In this document: positions 10,395 to 20,691 of the stretch, in pieces
How the letters are laid out: every line of letters starts with the position of its first letter
Numbering within the stretch: the first letter of the stretch is position 1
DNA from: Nannochloropsis salina CCMP1776
Taxonomy: Eukaryota > Sar > Eustigmatophyceae > Eustigmatales > Monodopsidaceae
Direction: 5' to 3'
Assembly: GCA_004565275.1 (NCBI GenBank)
Contig: SDOX01000005.1
Span: 108,051 to 172,050, forward strand
DNA: 64,000 bases
Position numbers and translations under genes: made by a program
Notes under the pieces: model-generated
Told to the model about the DNA's origin: nothing
What the model saw: the letters and a program-made list of their open reading frames with translations, nothing else
Database searches by the model: none

Positions 10395-11801
10395 ATGACG
10401 CATGCTTCTCCAGACGTGGCTTCCACGTCTCCAGTGCACGGAGATTTGCCGTGGTTGCCAGGGCCTGCTGGCGGCATTAGCCGAGGCAATACCGAGGACG
10501 GGATAGTCGACGTTCCTCCGTCCGTCTGGTCTCCTACCAGCCAGGGCATTCTGAACCCCACTTCTCCGCCCTCCCTATTCTTTTCTTCCTCCAGCGATCA
10601 TCCTGAGCATCACGGGGAAAGGGCGGTACCATCATCGTCGTTTTGGGGGCCCTTATCTCCGGAGGACTCCCTCCTTGGAGGCCCCGTGGAGGAAGAGGAG
10701 ACTGAAAACGACGGCCATCGCCCCGCCTCCATCCAAAGTCATCATGCGGGAAGAATCGTCCGGGGAGGGCACACGACGGCCAGCGAACCGGACGAAGAGC
10801 GTGCGTGGGCTCAAGTCTTCAATTTGGAGGATATAGAAGCCTCCTTACCCCCCGTGCAACCAGGTGTCAGGATCATGGGTCCGAGAGACGTGAAATGGCG
10901 GCGTATTCTCCCTCCCAAAGAGGGCAGAGTAGGAGGAAAAGGTGCACGATGGAGAAAAGGGGTGGAGAAAGGGTGGTCGGGGAGGACGGGAATGCGGGGG
11001 AGGACGGAGAAGGAGGAGGAGGAGGAGGAGGAGGAGGAGGAGGAGGAGGGAGAGCAAGGCCCTGTGGGGAATGACCTCGAAGAGGAAGACGACAAGGAAG
11101 AGGGGAAGGAGGAAGAGGACGACGAGGAAGCAAAACGAGAAAGTTCTCCCTTCACCACGTCTTCTTTTCAAGGAGTGACAGCATCCCCACCAGGCACAGC
11201 ACGCTTTCCACGACAGACTGGTCACCCGCACGGGAAAGACGTCGCCTCGACCCGAAGCATCGCTGCCCTTCCTCCCAACTTCCCCTTTCTAGAACCTTCC
11301 ACGGCAGGACCGAGCTTTTCCCGGTTGGAAGAGCGTTTGCGGAACCTCCTCCCTCCTGCGCAACGGGAGACTCTGCGCTTGGCCTTGGACGACGAATTGA
11401 TCCGTGCTAGTTTGGAGGCAGGGGGGGAGGAACTGGGGGAGGAAGCGGGGGAGGAAGCGGGGGAGGAAGCGGGGGAGGAAGGGGAGGAGGAGGAGGAGGG
11501 GGAGTTGTTCTGGTTGACCGCCGAAGAATTGCGAGGGACGGATTTGGGGGAGCCGGCGATGGCCTTCAGCGACGACGAGGAGGGAGAGGAGGAGGGAGGG
11601 AGGGAGGGAGGGGGCGGGGTACGCCTGGCCAGGGACTTGGAGGCCCGAGCAGCCGCGGGGGGAGGGGTGGGGGAGGAGGTGCTGAGGATGGTGAGGGCGG
11701 AGATCGAGAACGCGGAGAGGGTTGGGGAGTGGGGGAGGGTCAAGGAGGAGGAGGAGGAGGAGGTGGAGGGGCCGGAGGGAGTTTTCTGGGAAATTTCTTG
11801 A
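10395..11801 (+). CDS. Uncharacterised acidic, low-complexity protein (468 residues)
   Basis: One open exon. The N-terminal half is Ser/Pro rich. The middle holds a run of at least twelve Glu residues then mixed Glu/Asp/Lys stretches. Near residues 340-365 is a short array of the tetrapeptide GEEA encoded by a 12-bp tandem unit (about 11437-11484). Two non-acidic islands look foldable: SRLEERLRNLLPPAQRETLR and the C-terminal LARDLEARAAAGGGVGEEV. There is no membrane segment and no recognised domain. Part of the acidity comes from purine-rich (GGA)n DNA, which can create spurious coding. The long uninterrupted frame, normal N-terminal composition and divergent position to GT61 favour a true gene. 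A nuclear or chromatin role would be a guess from acidity alone. Confidence 0.5.
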   Translation: MTHASPDVASTSPVHGDLPWLPGPAGGISRGNTEDGIVDVPPSVWSPTSQGILNPTSPPSLFFSSSSDHPEHHGERAVPSSSFWGPLSPEDSLLGGPVEEEETENDGHRPASIQSHHAGRIVRGGHTTASEPDEERAWAQVFNLEDIEASLPPVQPGVRIMGPRDVKWRRILPPKEGRVGGKGARWRKGVEKGWSGRTGMRGRTEKEEEEEEEEEEEEGEQGPVGNDLEEEDDKEEGKEEEDDEEAKRESSPFTTSSFQGVTASPPGTARFPRQTGHPHGKDVASTRSIAALPPNFPFLEPSTAGPSFSRLEERLRNLLPPAQRETLRLALDDELIRASLEAGGEELGEEAGEEAGEEAGEEGEEEEEGELFWLTAEELRGTDLGEPAMAFSDDEEGEEEGGREGGGGVRLARDLEARAAAGGGVGEEVLRMVRAEIENAERVGEWGRVKEEEEEEVEGPEGVFWEIS

Positions 11802-12164
11802 GGAAAGACTCATGCCATCGGTGTGCCTGGGCCGTCGAGGGAGGCGTGGGAGCACAGGCGAGGGAAAGAGGCAGAAGAGCGCCGAAAAAGCGGCAACGGG
11901 TCAAGTAATAATGTAGTAATAATCATGTAGGTGCATGGGAAAATAAATAAAGAATGCCGAGGGCGTTGGAGCGACGCACGAAAGCTACGTCCGTGAAGCG
12001 CAGAGGTAAAGGCACCGGGGATAGCGCGGAGGCAACTCTCCGGCGGTGCGGGGCCTCAAAAATTGAAGGTTTAATTTTTTTGAAAGATGTCTATCATTTT
12101 GAATTTCCTTTCGTGTTTGCCGGCTGGGCGGGGGTCCGTGCACCTCTTCTGTCCATCCTATCCT
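11802..12164. other. Convergent 3' flank
   Basis: Short region between the 3' end of the plus-strand acidic protein gene and the minus-strand kinase gene. The AT-rich segment around 11908-11955 contains AATAAATAAAG, a plausible polyadenylation signal for the plus-strand gene. Confidence 0.4.
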
Positions 12165-14597
12165 CTATCCTCTCTCTTCCTCCTCCTCCAACCTTCCTCT
12201 CTTCCCTGCTCCTCCTCCTTCCCTGCCCTTTCCCCTCCCTCCCTCCCTCAATCCCCCCCTGCATAGGAGAAACCCTTTGGATCCCCCACACCTGACCCTC
12301 GCCTCTCCCTCTTGGAAACCACCAGACCCGCTTATCCCAATGCGGGGGATTCTGTCCGTCGGGGGAGGAGGGAGGGCGTTGCCCCCCGCAAGCCATCGGG
12401 AGAGAAGAAGGGAGGGCTGGCGAGAGGGAGGGAGGTGGGGCGGGAGGAGGAAGGGGAGGAGAAGGAGGGGCCGAAGGGGCGGGGGGGAGGGAGGAAAGGA
12501 GGGAGGGGGCGAGGAGCGGGTGGTGGCGAAGAGAGGAGGGGAGGAGGGGAAGGAGAGGGAGGGGGAGGCGACGAAAGGAGGCGGGCCGACGGTCTTTCGT
12601 GGCCGCCGTCGATAAAGCATCCCCTCCCCTCCCCCTCCCCCGGTCACCTCCGTAGAAAGGGGTGGGAGGTGCCGGCCGCTGAGACTCCGGCGCGCGTAGT
12701 CGCGCTCAGAGAGGATGGGGTGAGGAGCGTGGGAAGAAGTGAAGAAAGGAGAGGCATTCCCCTCGCTTCTCCGATGCTGGTGGGTGGGCCGCTGGGAGAG
12801 GGAGGGGCGGAGGGCGGGGGGGAAGGAGGGGGGGGAATGATGGCCGCTTCGGCGCCGAAAATGGCCGGGGCCGTCCTCGAGAGGATTTTCCTCGGGGAAA
12901 AGGCCGACGAGCTCGGGCGCGAAGCTGTCGGAGATGGAGGAAAGGGCTCTCCGGTGTGCAGGGAGGTCCGTGCTACGACCGAGGCTATTTCGGGACGACA
13001 GGCGGGCACGGGCGGAGGAGGTGGAGGAGGAGAGAGGTGGGGGTGGGGGTGGGGGTGAGGTGGAGGAAGCAGGGGTGAGGGTGGAAGGGCGGCGGTGTCG
13101 ATGGGAAGGGCTGGGGGAGAAAGGGTCTCTGTCGAGAGAGGAATGAGGCGAGATAATGAGGGGCGGAGGGAGGGCGAGGGCAGGGACGCGACCACTGCCC
13201 CGCGCAGTGCCTGCAGGAAGCTCTTGAGCTGCCTCCAAACGGCTGGGTTGCCGGCCTCGAGACCATGTCGGACTGGGCGAAGTTGGGTTTTCGGGGTTTT
13301 CCGGGTAAAGTTGGGGGTTGGGGGAATCGTGGTCGGCTCCGGTCCATGCCAAGGGAAGCGTCTGCCCTGTCGGGGACAAGACGAGGGAAGGAAGCCGTTC
13401 CCGCCCTTCTCGCGCCTGGTGCTGGGGCTGGGAAGGGGAGGTAGGGCGCTTGGAAGAAGCGAGCTCGGGGGTTTTAGGGGTGGTGGTAGAGCCCCGTCGG
13501 CCCGTGACAACGCCGACGGAAATTTCGGCCGCAGGAGAGGGCGATGGAGGGGGAGAAGAGGGGACTCGGGGAACAGAGGGAGGGAGGGCGTGGCCGAGGG
13601 CGATGCATTTGGCTTGCACGTCAGACAGGCTGAGAATGTTTTGCAAGGAAGGCCGCCGTTGCGGATCGGCCGTTAAGAGCCGTTCCACCAGCTTGACCAG
13701 GGACGTGCTCAGGTATTTGGAGGAAAGGGCTTCGTACTCCCCATCGATGATCTTGGTCATGAGCAAGTAGGGGTTGTCTGCGTCGAAAGGGAGCTTCAGG
13801 GTGCAACATTGATACAGGAGAACACCAAGGGACCAGACGTCCGACCGCGCGTCGTAGGCCTGAGACCGGCAGAGCTCCGGGGAGAGGTAGTACGGGGTCC
13901 CGACCATGGTGGTGGCTAGGGTGGTTTTCGTGTTGAGCAGCTTTGCCACGCCCAAATCTCCGATTTTGACCTGCTGGCGCCCGCTGGCTTCGTCCTTGTG
14001 GATGAAGACATTGGCCGCTTTCATGTCCCTGTGCAAGATCTGCCGGGAGTGGAGGTGGTGCAGGCCCAGGGCCACCTGAACAAAGATGGCCCATATTTTT
14101 TCCTCGGCAATGCTTCGGCAGTTTTCCCGTTTCAGCTTGTGGATGATGCGTTGAAGGTCCCCGCGATTGCAGTATTCCATGACAATGTGCAGTTCTTCCC
14201 GCTCTACGAATGAGTCGTAGTATTTGACCACATACGGAGAGGATATGGAGGCAAGGATATGCACTTCATTCACTGCCTCCGAGCGGGCTCCCTCCTCCAA
14301 CTCGCCCAGGGAGACGGTTTTGATGACGTACCATTTCCCATCCTGCTTCCGCCGAGCCCGATGTACGACGCCAAAGGCTCCTTTTCCCAGCCGATCATCC
14401 ACCTCAAACGCAGATAAGGACGATAACGGTGAGTCGATGTTTCCAGATGGTGATTTATCATGAGTGGGGCTCCTAAAAGACGTCGAAGAAGCCCTTTGGC
14501 GCCGTAAGCTGCCCGCGGCCTCGGCACCTCGGAACACGGCTGGAGACTTGAGGCTTGCTGACAGAAGTGCCCCTGTGGTATTGTCTTGCTCCCCCAT
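12165..14597 (-). CDS. NIMA-related (NEK-like) Ser/Thr protein kinase with long disordered tail
   Basis: A single open exon of 810 codons. The kinase domain spans roughly residues 60-320: glycine loop GKGAFGVVH, lysine in WYVIKTV, catalytic loop HRDMKAANVF, magnesium loop KIGDLGVAK, APE-like SPELC, and SDVWSLGVLLY. DLG in place of DFG and the overall pattern fit the NEK family (Chlamydomonas FA2 and animal NEK1/5 types). Residues 340-810 are Pro/Ser/Arg rich and look disordered. The last part, rich in PPSFPPSPPP, lies over purine/pyrimidine repeats and may include untranslated or intronic sequence. Family knowledge: NEKs act in mitotic entry, centrosome or basal-body function and cilium length. 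Catalytic residues appear complete, so it should be active. The true C-terminus is the least certain part. Confidence 0.85.
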   Translation of the reverse strand: MGEQDNTTGALLSASLKSPAVFRGAEAAGSLRRQRASSTSFRSPTHDKSPSGNIDSPLSSLSAFEVDDRLGKGAFGVVHRARRKQDGKWYVIKTVSLGELEEGARSEAVNEVHILASISSPYVVKYYDSFVEREELHIVMEYCNRGDLQRIIHKLKRENCRSIAEEKIWAIFVQVALGLHHLHSRQILHRDMKAANVFIHKDEASGRQQVKIGDLGVAKLLNTKTTLATTMVGTPYYLSPELCRSQAYDARSDVWSLGVLLYQCCTLKLPFDADNPYLLMTKIIDGEYEALSSKYLSTSLVKLVERLLTADPQRRPSLQNILSLSDVQAKCIALGHALPPSVPRVPSSPPPSPSPAAEISVGVVTGRRGSTTTPKTPELASSKRPTSPSQPQHQAREGRERLPSLVLSPTGQTLPLAWTGADHDSPNPQLYPENPENPTSPSPTWSRGRQPSRLEAAQELPAGTARGSGRVPALALPPPLIISPHSSLDRDPFSPSPSHRHRRPSTLTPASSTSPPPPPPPLSSSTSSARARLSSRNSLGRSTDLPAHRRALSSISDSFAPELVGLFPEENPLEDGPGHFRRRSGHHSPPSFPPALRPSLSQRPTHQHRRSEGNASPFFTSSHAPHPILSERDYARRSLSGRHLPPLSTEVTGGGGGEGMLYRRRPRKTVGPPPFVASPSLSFPSSPPLFATTRSSPPPSFPPSPPPLRPLLLLPFLLPPHLPPSRQPSLLLSRWLAGGNALPPPPTDRIPRIGISGSGGFQEGEARVRCGGSKGFLLCRGGLREGGRGKGREGGGAGKRGRLEEEEERG

Positions 14598-15318
14598 GCT
14601 TAATGGTCGTAGCTTCTATGTCCTGCATTCCATATTCAATCCTGTTTAAATTTTATGCGGATCGTTGAGTGCCATCGCATTACTTGACTACTTCCTTCGA
14701 TGCCCTGCGTCAGGAGAAAACGTCAATCCCAAACACGTCTCGTCGATGTCTCATCCATGATCGCCCTAATAAAGACTGTCCCTAAAAGGATCCAATTAAT
14801 GTCTTATATCATATGGGTAGATTGCAGACAGATCGTTCACACACTCCGTCAAACCAGGGGACAAACGTGTCTCCTCATGAACCACTTCCCTCCTCAAACC
14901 GGCGGACAGCTTGAAATTTAACGATTTTTCAAATTTTCAAGTTCGTGCTCCGCCTTCGGCAAGACGCTAGCTTTTTCTCTTAGCATGCACTGAATCAAGG
15001 GGCACATATCCTCACCCACGGCATGAAAAATATACGCGCTGATGTAAGCAATGACTGCTATGCGACTTGCGTGACCAGAATGGATGGGATATTTAGTCTC
15101 TCGACCTGACCTCCCCCTGCGAGCTGGCACGAGGGGGTGTACTGCGTGCCAATAGCATGAAGAGATGTGGAAACAATGAAGTAATATCTTCAAAAATATT
15201 TACAACAAAATTATTGCATATGGAGAATTTATTGTACTTTGTGGACAAATTAGGCAACAAGTCATGACTATGGAAGTAAAAACTTGTCACCAACTGTGCA
15301 GAACTTTTCTCCTTTTTT
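14598..15318. other. Intergenic between kinase and TRP genes
   Basis: AT-richer sequence with no convincing open frame or repeat. It should contain the kinase promoter and the TRP channel 3' end. Confidence 0.5.
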
Positions 15319-18300
15319 TCATCCAGATGTCCGATGCTCATCCTCCGCTTCATCGTCCGTCGTATCCACCTCCTGCACTGCTGACTGCAAGAGTGCCAAG
15401 ACTTGATCGAGTTTAGCTTGCAAGCCCTCCACATTGTCCTCCAAAGTTGTCATGCGCTGCGCCAATCCTTTCTTTTCCACCAATTTCCTTTCCGCTCCTT
15501 CTTTCCCCTCCGCCCCTGCCACGTCAAAGTAGCCCTCAATGTCTTGACTCAACTTTTTTTCGCTTTGTTCTATCTTCTTGTATATTTGCCGAAGACGGCC
15601 GCTCCATTGGTCTCCAGCATCTTGGATGAGGCTACCGTCGGCCCCAGGCTTCGGCCTTAGGACTTGTACCCACCTATGATGGAAATGGGGAAAACGACAG
15701 AGATGCTTGAACCAGAAAAGTTCCTAAATGTGGGAAGAGTAAAAATGCACGATGTAGGGCGCGGATATCCGGGCCTTGCCTCCTTTCCCTGACAGCGCTC
15801 TTCACAGCTGCACACATCGAGGTCAAATCGGAAGTAATGATTAAATATCAAATAAATGATGCTTTGTTAGTAAAAATATCAAGGAAAGCATCATGTAGAC
15901 ATTTTAAAAAGTCTTGTACGAAACGAAGAGCACGAGAAGAGGAAGCGAGCTGGCAAGGAAAGAAAAAGAAGAATTAAAGGACAGTCTGAGTGCACAGAAA
16001 AAAAAACTTACCTGGGGAAGAAGCAAGGGTCTTGCAATATGCGTTGAGGAAGCATGGCTTCTATCTCCAACACCGATACCGCCTATCGAGAGGAATGCGC
16101 ATGGCATGTAAGTATTTGGGTGGCTCCCTCTTTCTCTTCCTTCCTCCTCACCCCCCTCCTCTCCCCCTCCTCCCCTTTCTCTGACCTGCTCGTATCGGCC
16201 CTGGGCTTGCGCATTTTCCTGGATCTTGTCGTAGGAGTCACCCATGAGGGCGATCAGGAGATTTAGGAGGATGATAGTATTGCAGACGCAGTAAAAGAGG
16301 TAAATGAGAGAGGCTAATACCCGGAAGTTGGAGGCGTTGAAAGGTTGGTAGTCAAGGTTGCCTGGAGGGAAGGAAGGGAGGGAGGCAGGAAAGGAAGGAG
16401 GAAAGGGTGGAGGACGGGAACACGAGAAAGAAGAGAAAAGCCATGGACAGCGGGGAGCTTACTGTTCAGTGCCGCGAACAGGACCAAGGCCGTGTGGAAG
16501 AGGGAGCCGTAGCTAGGGTGGGGAAGGAGGGGAGAGCTCGGATGAATGGTGAATAAGATTGGGTTTCGTTTTTGATGGGGGACGTAGAGGTGGAGCATGC
16601 AAGCCTCCATGCTGTTGGCAGGTTCGGATGGAAGCCTCTCTCCCTCCTTTCTCCTGCCCTTTTCCCCTCCTTCCTCCCCTCTCACCTGTTGCGGATGGGG
16701 CTGTCCACGCCCCGGGCATCCTCCCGCTCGATGTCCTCTTGGAAGAGCATGTAGAGGCAGTTGCTGAAACCCACTACCGACACGGCCAGGACCTGGGAGG
16801 ACGAGGAACGGGGGGAGGAAGGGGGTGGGGGTGCGGATCAGTGCAGAGACGTGACTCGTGGGCTTCAAGGAGGAGAAGAGATGGAAAAGGAAGACTCAAG
16901 ATGCGGGAAAGCCCAAAAGGGAGGGGAAAATGAGGCTGGAGGTGTCAAGGAAGTGTGGGAGAGGGAGGGAGGGGGAGGGAGGGCGGGAGGACGGGCACGT
17001 ACCACCAGGAAAAAACGTGTATCCTTGACGATTTGGGCGATCATGCGGATCAAAGGTCCCGTCTCGGTAAAGCCGCGCAGGTAGACAATCAGCTTAGCCC
17101 ACAGGAGCCAGGAAGCGAGGGCTGGAGGGAGGGCGTGGAGGAGGGGGGGAGGAGCAAAAAAAGGAGGGGAGGGGCGAGCATATGGGTAATCAAGAGGCAA
17201 AGATACAAGAATCAAGGTTTGTGACGCGTGAGTGCAAGACATAACAAAATGAGACCGATTAGAATGGAAGGGAAAGCAGGCACGCGTGAACGAGGAAGGG
17301 AGGGAGGGAGGGAAAGAGGGAAGGAGGGAGGGAGGGAGGACGGGGAGGAGAGGGCCCCTGCCCACCAGCGCCGGAAATGAAGAGCGACGTGGCTCTCCCT
17401 TGCCCCACCGCCTACCTGAGAGGAGGTGGTAGAGCGTCCGGAGGTCTTGCTCGTCTTCTCGTAGGAAGAAGCGGAGGGCGAGGGAGGCATAGGTGGCGGA
17501 GAGGGTCAGGAGGTCGAAGAGGCGGAAGAAGGAGGAGCAGTACACGCGCGCACCCTGTGAGGGAGGGAAGGAGGGGAGGAAGGCAGGGAGGGAGGAAAGA
17601 AGGGGACTCACAGGTGAGAAAGGAGGGACCTCCACGTCCCGACCTTCCTCCCTCCCTCCATCCCTCCCTCCCTCCCTCCCTCCTCGGACCTGCGTGTGAA
17701 ACTGCCAGTACTCGCACGCGAGGAGTGGGGCTGCGTTAAGGAGAAGGAGGGATTGCCAGATCCAGCCACAGGTTTGTCTCCAGGAGACGTGCGAGCGGAG
17801 CAAGGGGAGGAGGTAGGCAGTGGAAAGGGAGTAATTGATGGCGAGGAGGAGGGAGAGGGAGAGAAGGCCCGTGTAGATGGGGCGACCGAAGGCGCTCCTG
17901 GGAGGGAGGGAGGGAGGGAGGGAGGGAGGGAAAGGAACGGTGGATGGGTGCACGCGACATCCTCCTCCGGCGCGGCTTTGCCCCTCCGTCTCACCACTTG
18001 AATTGCAGAATGAGGAAGACAGCCTCCATGTCGAAGATCCAGGTCTTGCCTGTGCGCTCGTAGAGTTCGCAACAAAGCTTGAGGAGGGAGTTGTCACCGG
18101 GGCTGAGGAAGGGGGGAGGGAGGGAGTGAGGGAGGGAGGAAGGATGGAAGGAAGGAAGGAAGGAAGGAAGGAAAGAAGGAAGAAAGGAAGGAAGGAAGGG
18201 CATGTACCGGAGAGCGTCGGGAAAGGCGACAAGGGCGGCTTCCACCTCCAGCCCGCTCGTTTCCGTGATCTCATGGTAGCTGACAGGAGGGAAAGAGGGG

Positions 18301-19660
18301 GGGAGGAGGGAGAAAGACAGGGAGGGAGGGAGAAAGACAGGGAGGGAGGGAGGGAGGNNNNNNNNNNNNNNNNNNNNNNNNNNNNNNNNNNNNNNNNNNN
18401 NNNNNNNNNNNNNNNNNNNNNNNNNNNNNNNNNNNNNNNNNNNNNNNNNNNNNNNNNCCTGAGCTTGTCTCTACCCTCCCACCCTCCCTCTCTCCCTTCA
18501 TCCCTCCCTCCCGACCTTGACGATGCCTTCCACCACTGCCCGGTCCTGCCTCTCCACAGCACGGCGCAGCAGGGTAACGCCAGTCGGTCCGCCCCCCGCG
18601 CGCGATCGCTCCAGAGCCAACACGACCTGGGTACCCGGGAAGGGGGGAGGGAGGGAGGGAGGGAGGGAGAGAGGGCGGGGTGAGGCAGGGGCGAGGGCGT
18701 GGGGTGTGGATCGAGAGGGTCGATGGGCTGAGCTTGAGTACTCCTTGTAAGGAAGGGGTACGAGAGAGAAGATGCCCTGCATGCGCAAGGCGGAAGCCGT
18801 GGCAAGGGGAGAAGACAAGGGGAAGGGAGGGAGACAGGAGGTAAAGCAACGTAGTAAAGAAGGAGAAGGGTGAGAGGCAGGAGATTCAAAGAAGAATTCA
18901 GAGACATGAAGCGCAGGGAGGCAGAATATCCAAAGGGAACAAAGAAAAAAGGCGATGCCCGAGCAACCGAGAAGCCCCCCCAGCCCTTTCCGGCACCGAC
19001 AGGGGCCAGAGCATCCCTTCCTTGGCCCCTCCGTCTTCCCCACAGGTTACCTCGGGAATGTTCGGAAGCACCACTTGGAGTAAGGCGCGCGTGTGGCCCT
19101 TTCTTATCAGCCCTGCAGCATGGACATACGTAGATCAGGACGCGGTCTTGGGGGAGCACGAAAGCATGCCACAGCTTCTCCCCCACCCTTGCTGTCCTGC
19201 CCTTCGTGTAAATTTCATTCTCCATCCTTCAGGAGCCATCCCGTCGTCGACTCTCTGGCCCCCCTTTCCCTTACCATGCACGATATTGCCCTCCCCTGCG
19301 TCATCCACCAGCAGGTCGTGCCGATGGATTTTCAGGTAGCTGCACAGCTCCTCCTTGCTTAGTTTTCCGTGCCTGTAGGCGTGCAGGTGTTTCTAAGGAT
19401 ACATTGTGAGGGAGAAGGTGGTGTGAAAAGGGAATGGTAGTGTGATTGCCCGAAACTTTCGTCACAAAAAGAGGTGAGGCGACCTTCTCGACATTCAGCC
19501 CCATACTTACAGAAATTTCGAATCTGCCAAACCCTGTGCGCCGTTTGCGGAAGGGCGACGGCGACGAGGAGAGGGAGGAAGGTGATGTAGGTAGGAAAGA
19601 TTGAGAGTTGGCTGTTTCCTGCGCCGGGCGGGCGAGGGAGGAAAGCGGTTGGAGGGGCAT
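15319..19660 (-). CDS. TRP-like cation channel, interrupted by an assembly gap
   Basis: Visible exons: 19660-19511, 19392-19275, 19112-19051, 18626-18516, [gap], 18279-18208, 18102-17995, 17897-17690, 17554-17416, 17121-17003, 16792-16686, 16512-16463, 16361-16186, 16082-16012, 15673-15319. The cytosolic N-terminus has ankyrin-like pieces (GHTRALLQVVLP and GVTLLRRAVERQDRAVVEGI). Hydrophobic segments follow, then the TRP-type run LLWAKLIVYLRGFTETGPLI, RMIAQIVKDTRFFLV, a pore-region FHTALVLFAALN, and an S6 segment ending ILLNLLIALMGDSYDKIQEN. The C-terminus has a coiled coil (TTLEDNVEGLQAKLDQVLAL). Family knowledge: tetrameric, mostly calcium-permeable sensory channels. Exon 4 ends in phase 0 while the next visible exon needs two bases, so at least one exon lies in the gap. 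TRP class is strong; the subfamily (TRPV/TRPA-like) is inference. Confidence 0.85.
18358..18457. other. 100-base assembly gap (N run) inside the TRP gene
   Basis: Exactly 100 N, a placeholder length. On the plus strand it is flanked by (GGGA)n on the left and CCCTCCC-rich DNA on the right. A self-complementary purine/pyrimidine pair probably broke the assembly. Phase bookkeeping shows missing coding sequence here. Confidence 0.95.
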
Positions 19661-20691
19661 CGACAGCTTAAATTATGCTGTAAAACCTGCCTTCTTCCTT
19701 CTCCTTCCCCGTGTACACCGAAGCGTTTCCTGCGATATGACAGATTTATATTTGTTAACGTAGAGGGTGACTTATCACGTCTGTATGTACAGCTAGAGTC
19801 TATGTTGGGGTGTTGTGTCGTGTCATACTTTGAGGATGCATGCATGAATATGTCGAGCCATATTCCAAAGACCTCACATTCAATGCCAGGAACGATTGCA
19901 TCATCCCGATTTAGCCTTAATGCAGACTGAAAGCCCAATATTTGCCATGTCAGAGGCGTGTGTAATGAAAAAAATGCGTTTGTGCGGGTGGGAAGCACCT
20001 GCCATTATTGACATGCTGGACCTCGCCAACTTTCTTGGGCGACGGCCCACATTGCCCTCAATAAACACCAAAAATCCACGAGATGAAAGACGCATCGGTT
20101 GCAGCGCCAGGCAGCTTTCGAGAAAGTCGTGGATGGTATGCATGTGTGCATCAGCATGGCGTGCTTGCGCTTTATCTGTAAGTACGCGATGGCGCATGGA
20201 CATGTTCCGGCTCGCGGGGCGAAGTCTCTGATACATCAAGGACCTTAAGAGGGAGAGCGTCGGCCTGCCGCATGGCCACTGATACTACCGGAGGAAAGCG
20301 TTTCTTGCCTCTTGCACCTCGCACAGCAAGTGATGACATGTTTGAGTGGGTACTTTGCTTGTTGTGTTCTCGGTGTGGTGAATCGTAGTGTTTTTATTGG
20401 GTGTTGCTTCCAGTCCGCCAAGGGTACCCCGCAGGTATCAGATCACCAGGACTCTTTGCTGCGTGCTGGGATTTGTGTTACATAATTGTCTCCTCTTCAA
20501 CACATACAGAGAGTTTTCCCTCTTGGACGGAGGGAAGCGGGAAAAGAGTACGACGTCAGTGCCGAGGAAGGCACGTGTGGCGTAGGCTGTTGTGTGCGTT
20601 GTGCATGCCCCTCTCGTCTCGAGCCTTCTACTCGTCCGCAGCGTGCACACATTCCATACTTACGATAACTTCGCGATAGAAAGTCATCCTC
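19661..20691. promoter_or_regulatory. Upstream region between divergent TRP and kinesin genes
   Basis: About 1 kb separates the TRP start (minus) from the kinesin start (plus). It is less repetitive than its surroundings. No core promoter element could be named, and no other gene is supported. Confidence 0.4.

Noticed and set aside
16865-19225. 786-codon minus-strand open frame crossing the N gap
   Set aside because: Mostly translated introns (PPSLPPSLPP) and N bases. True TRP exons within it use different frames.
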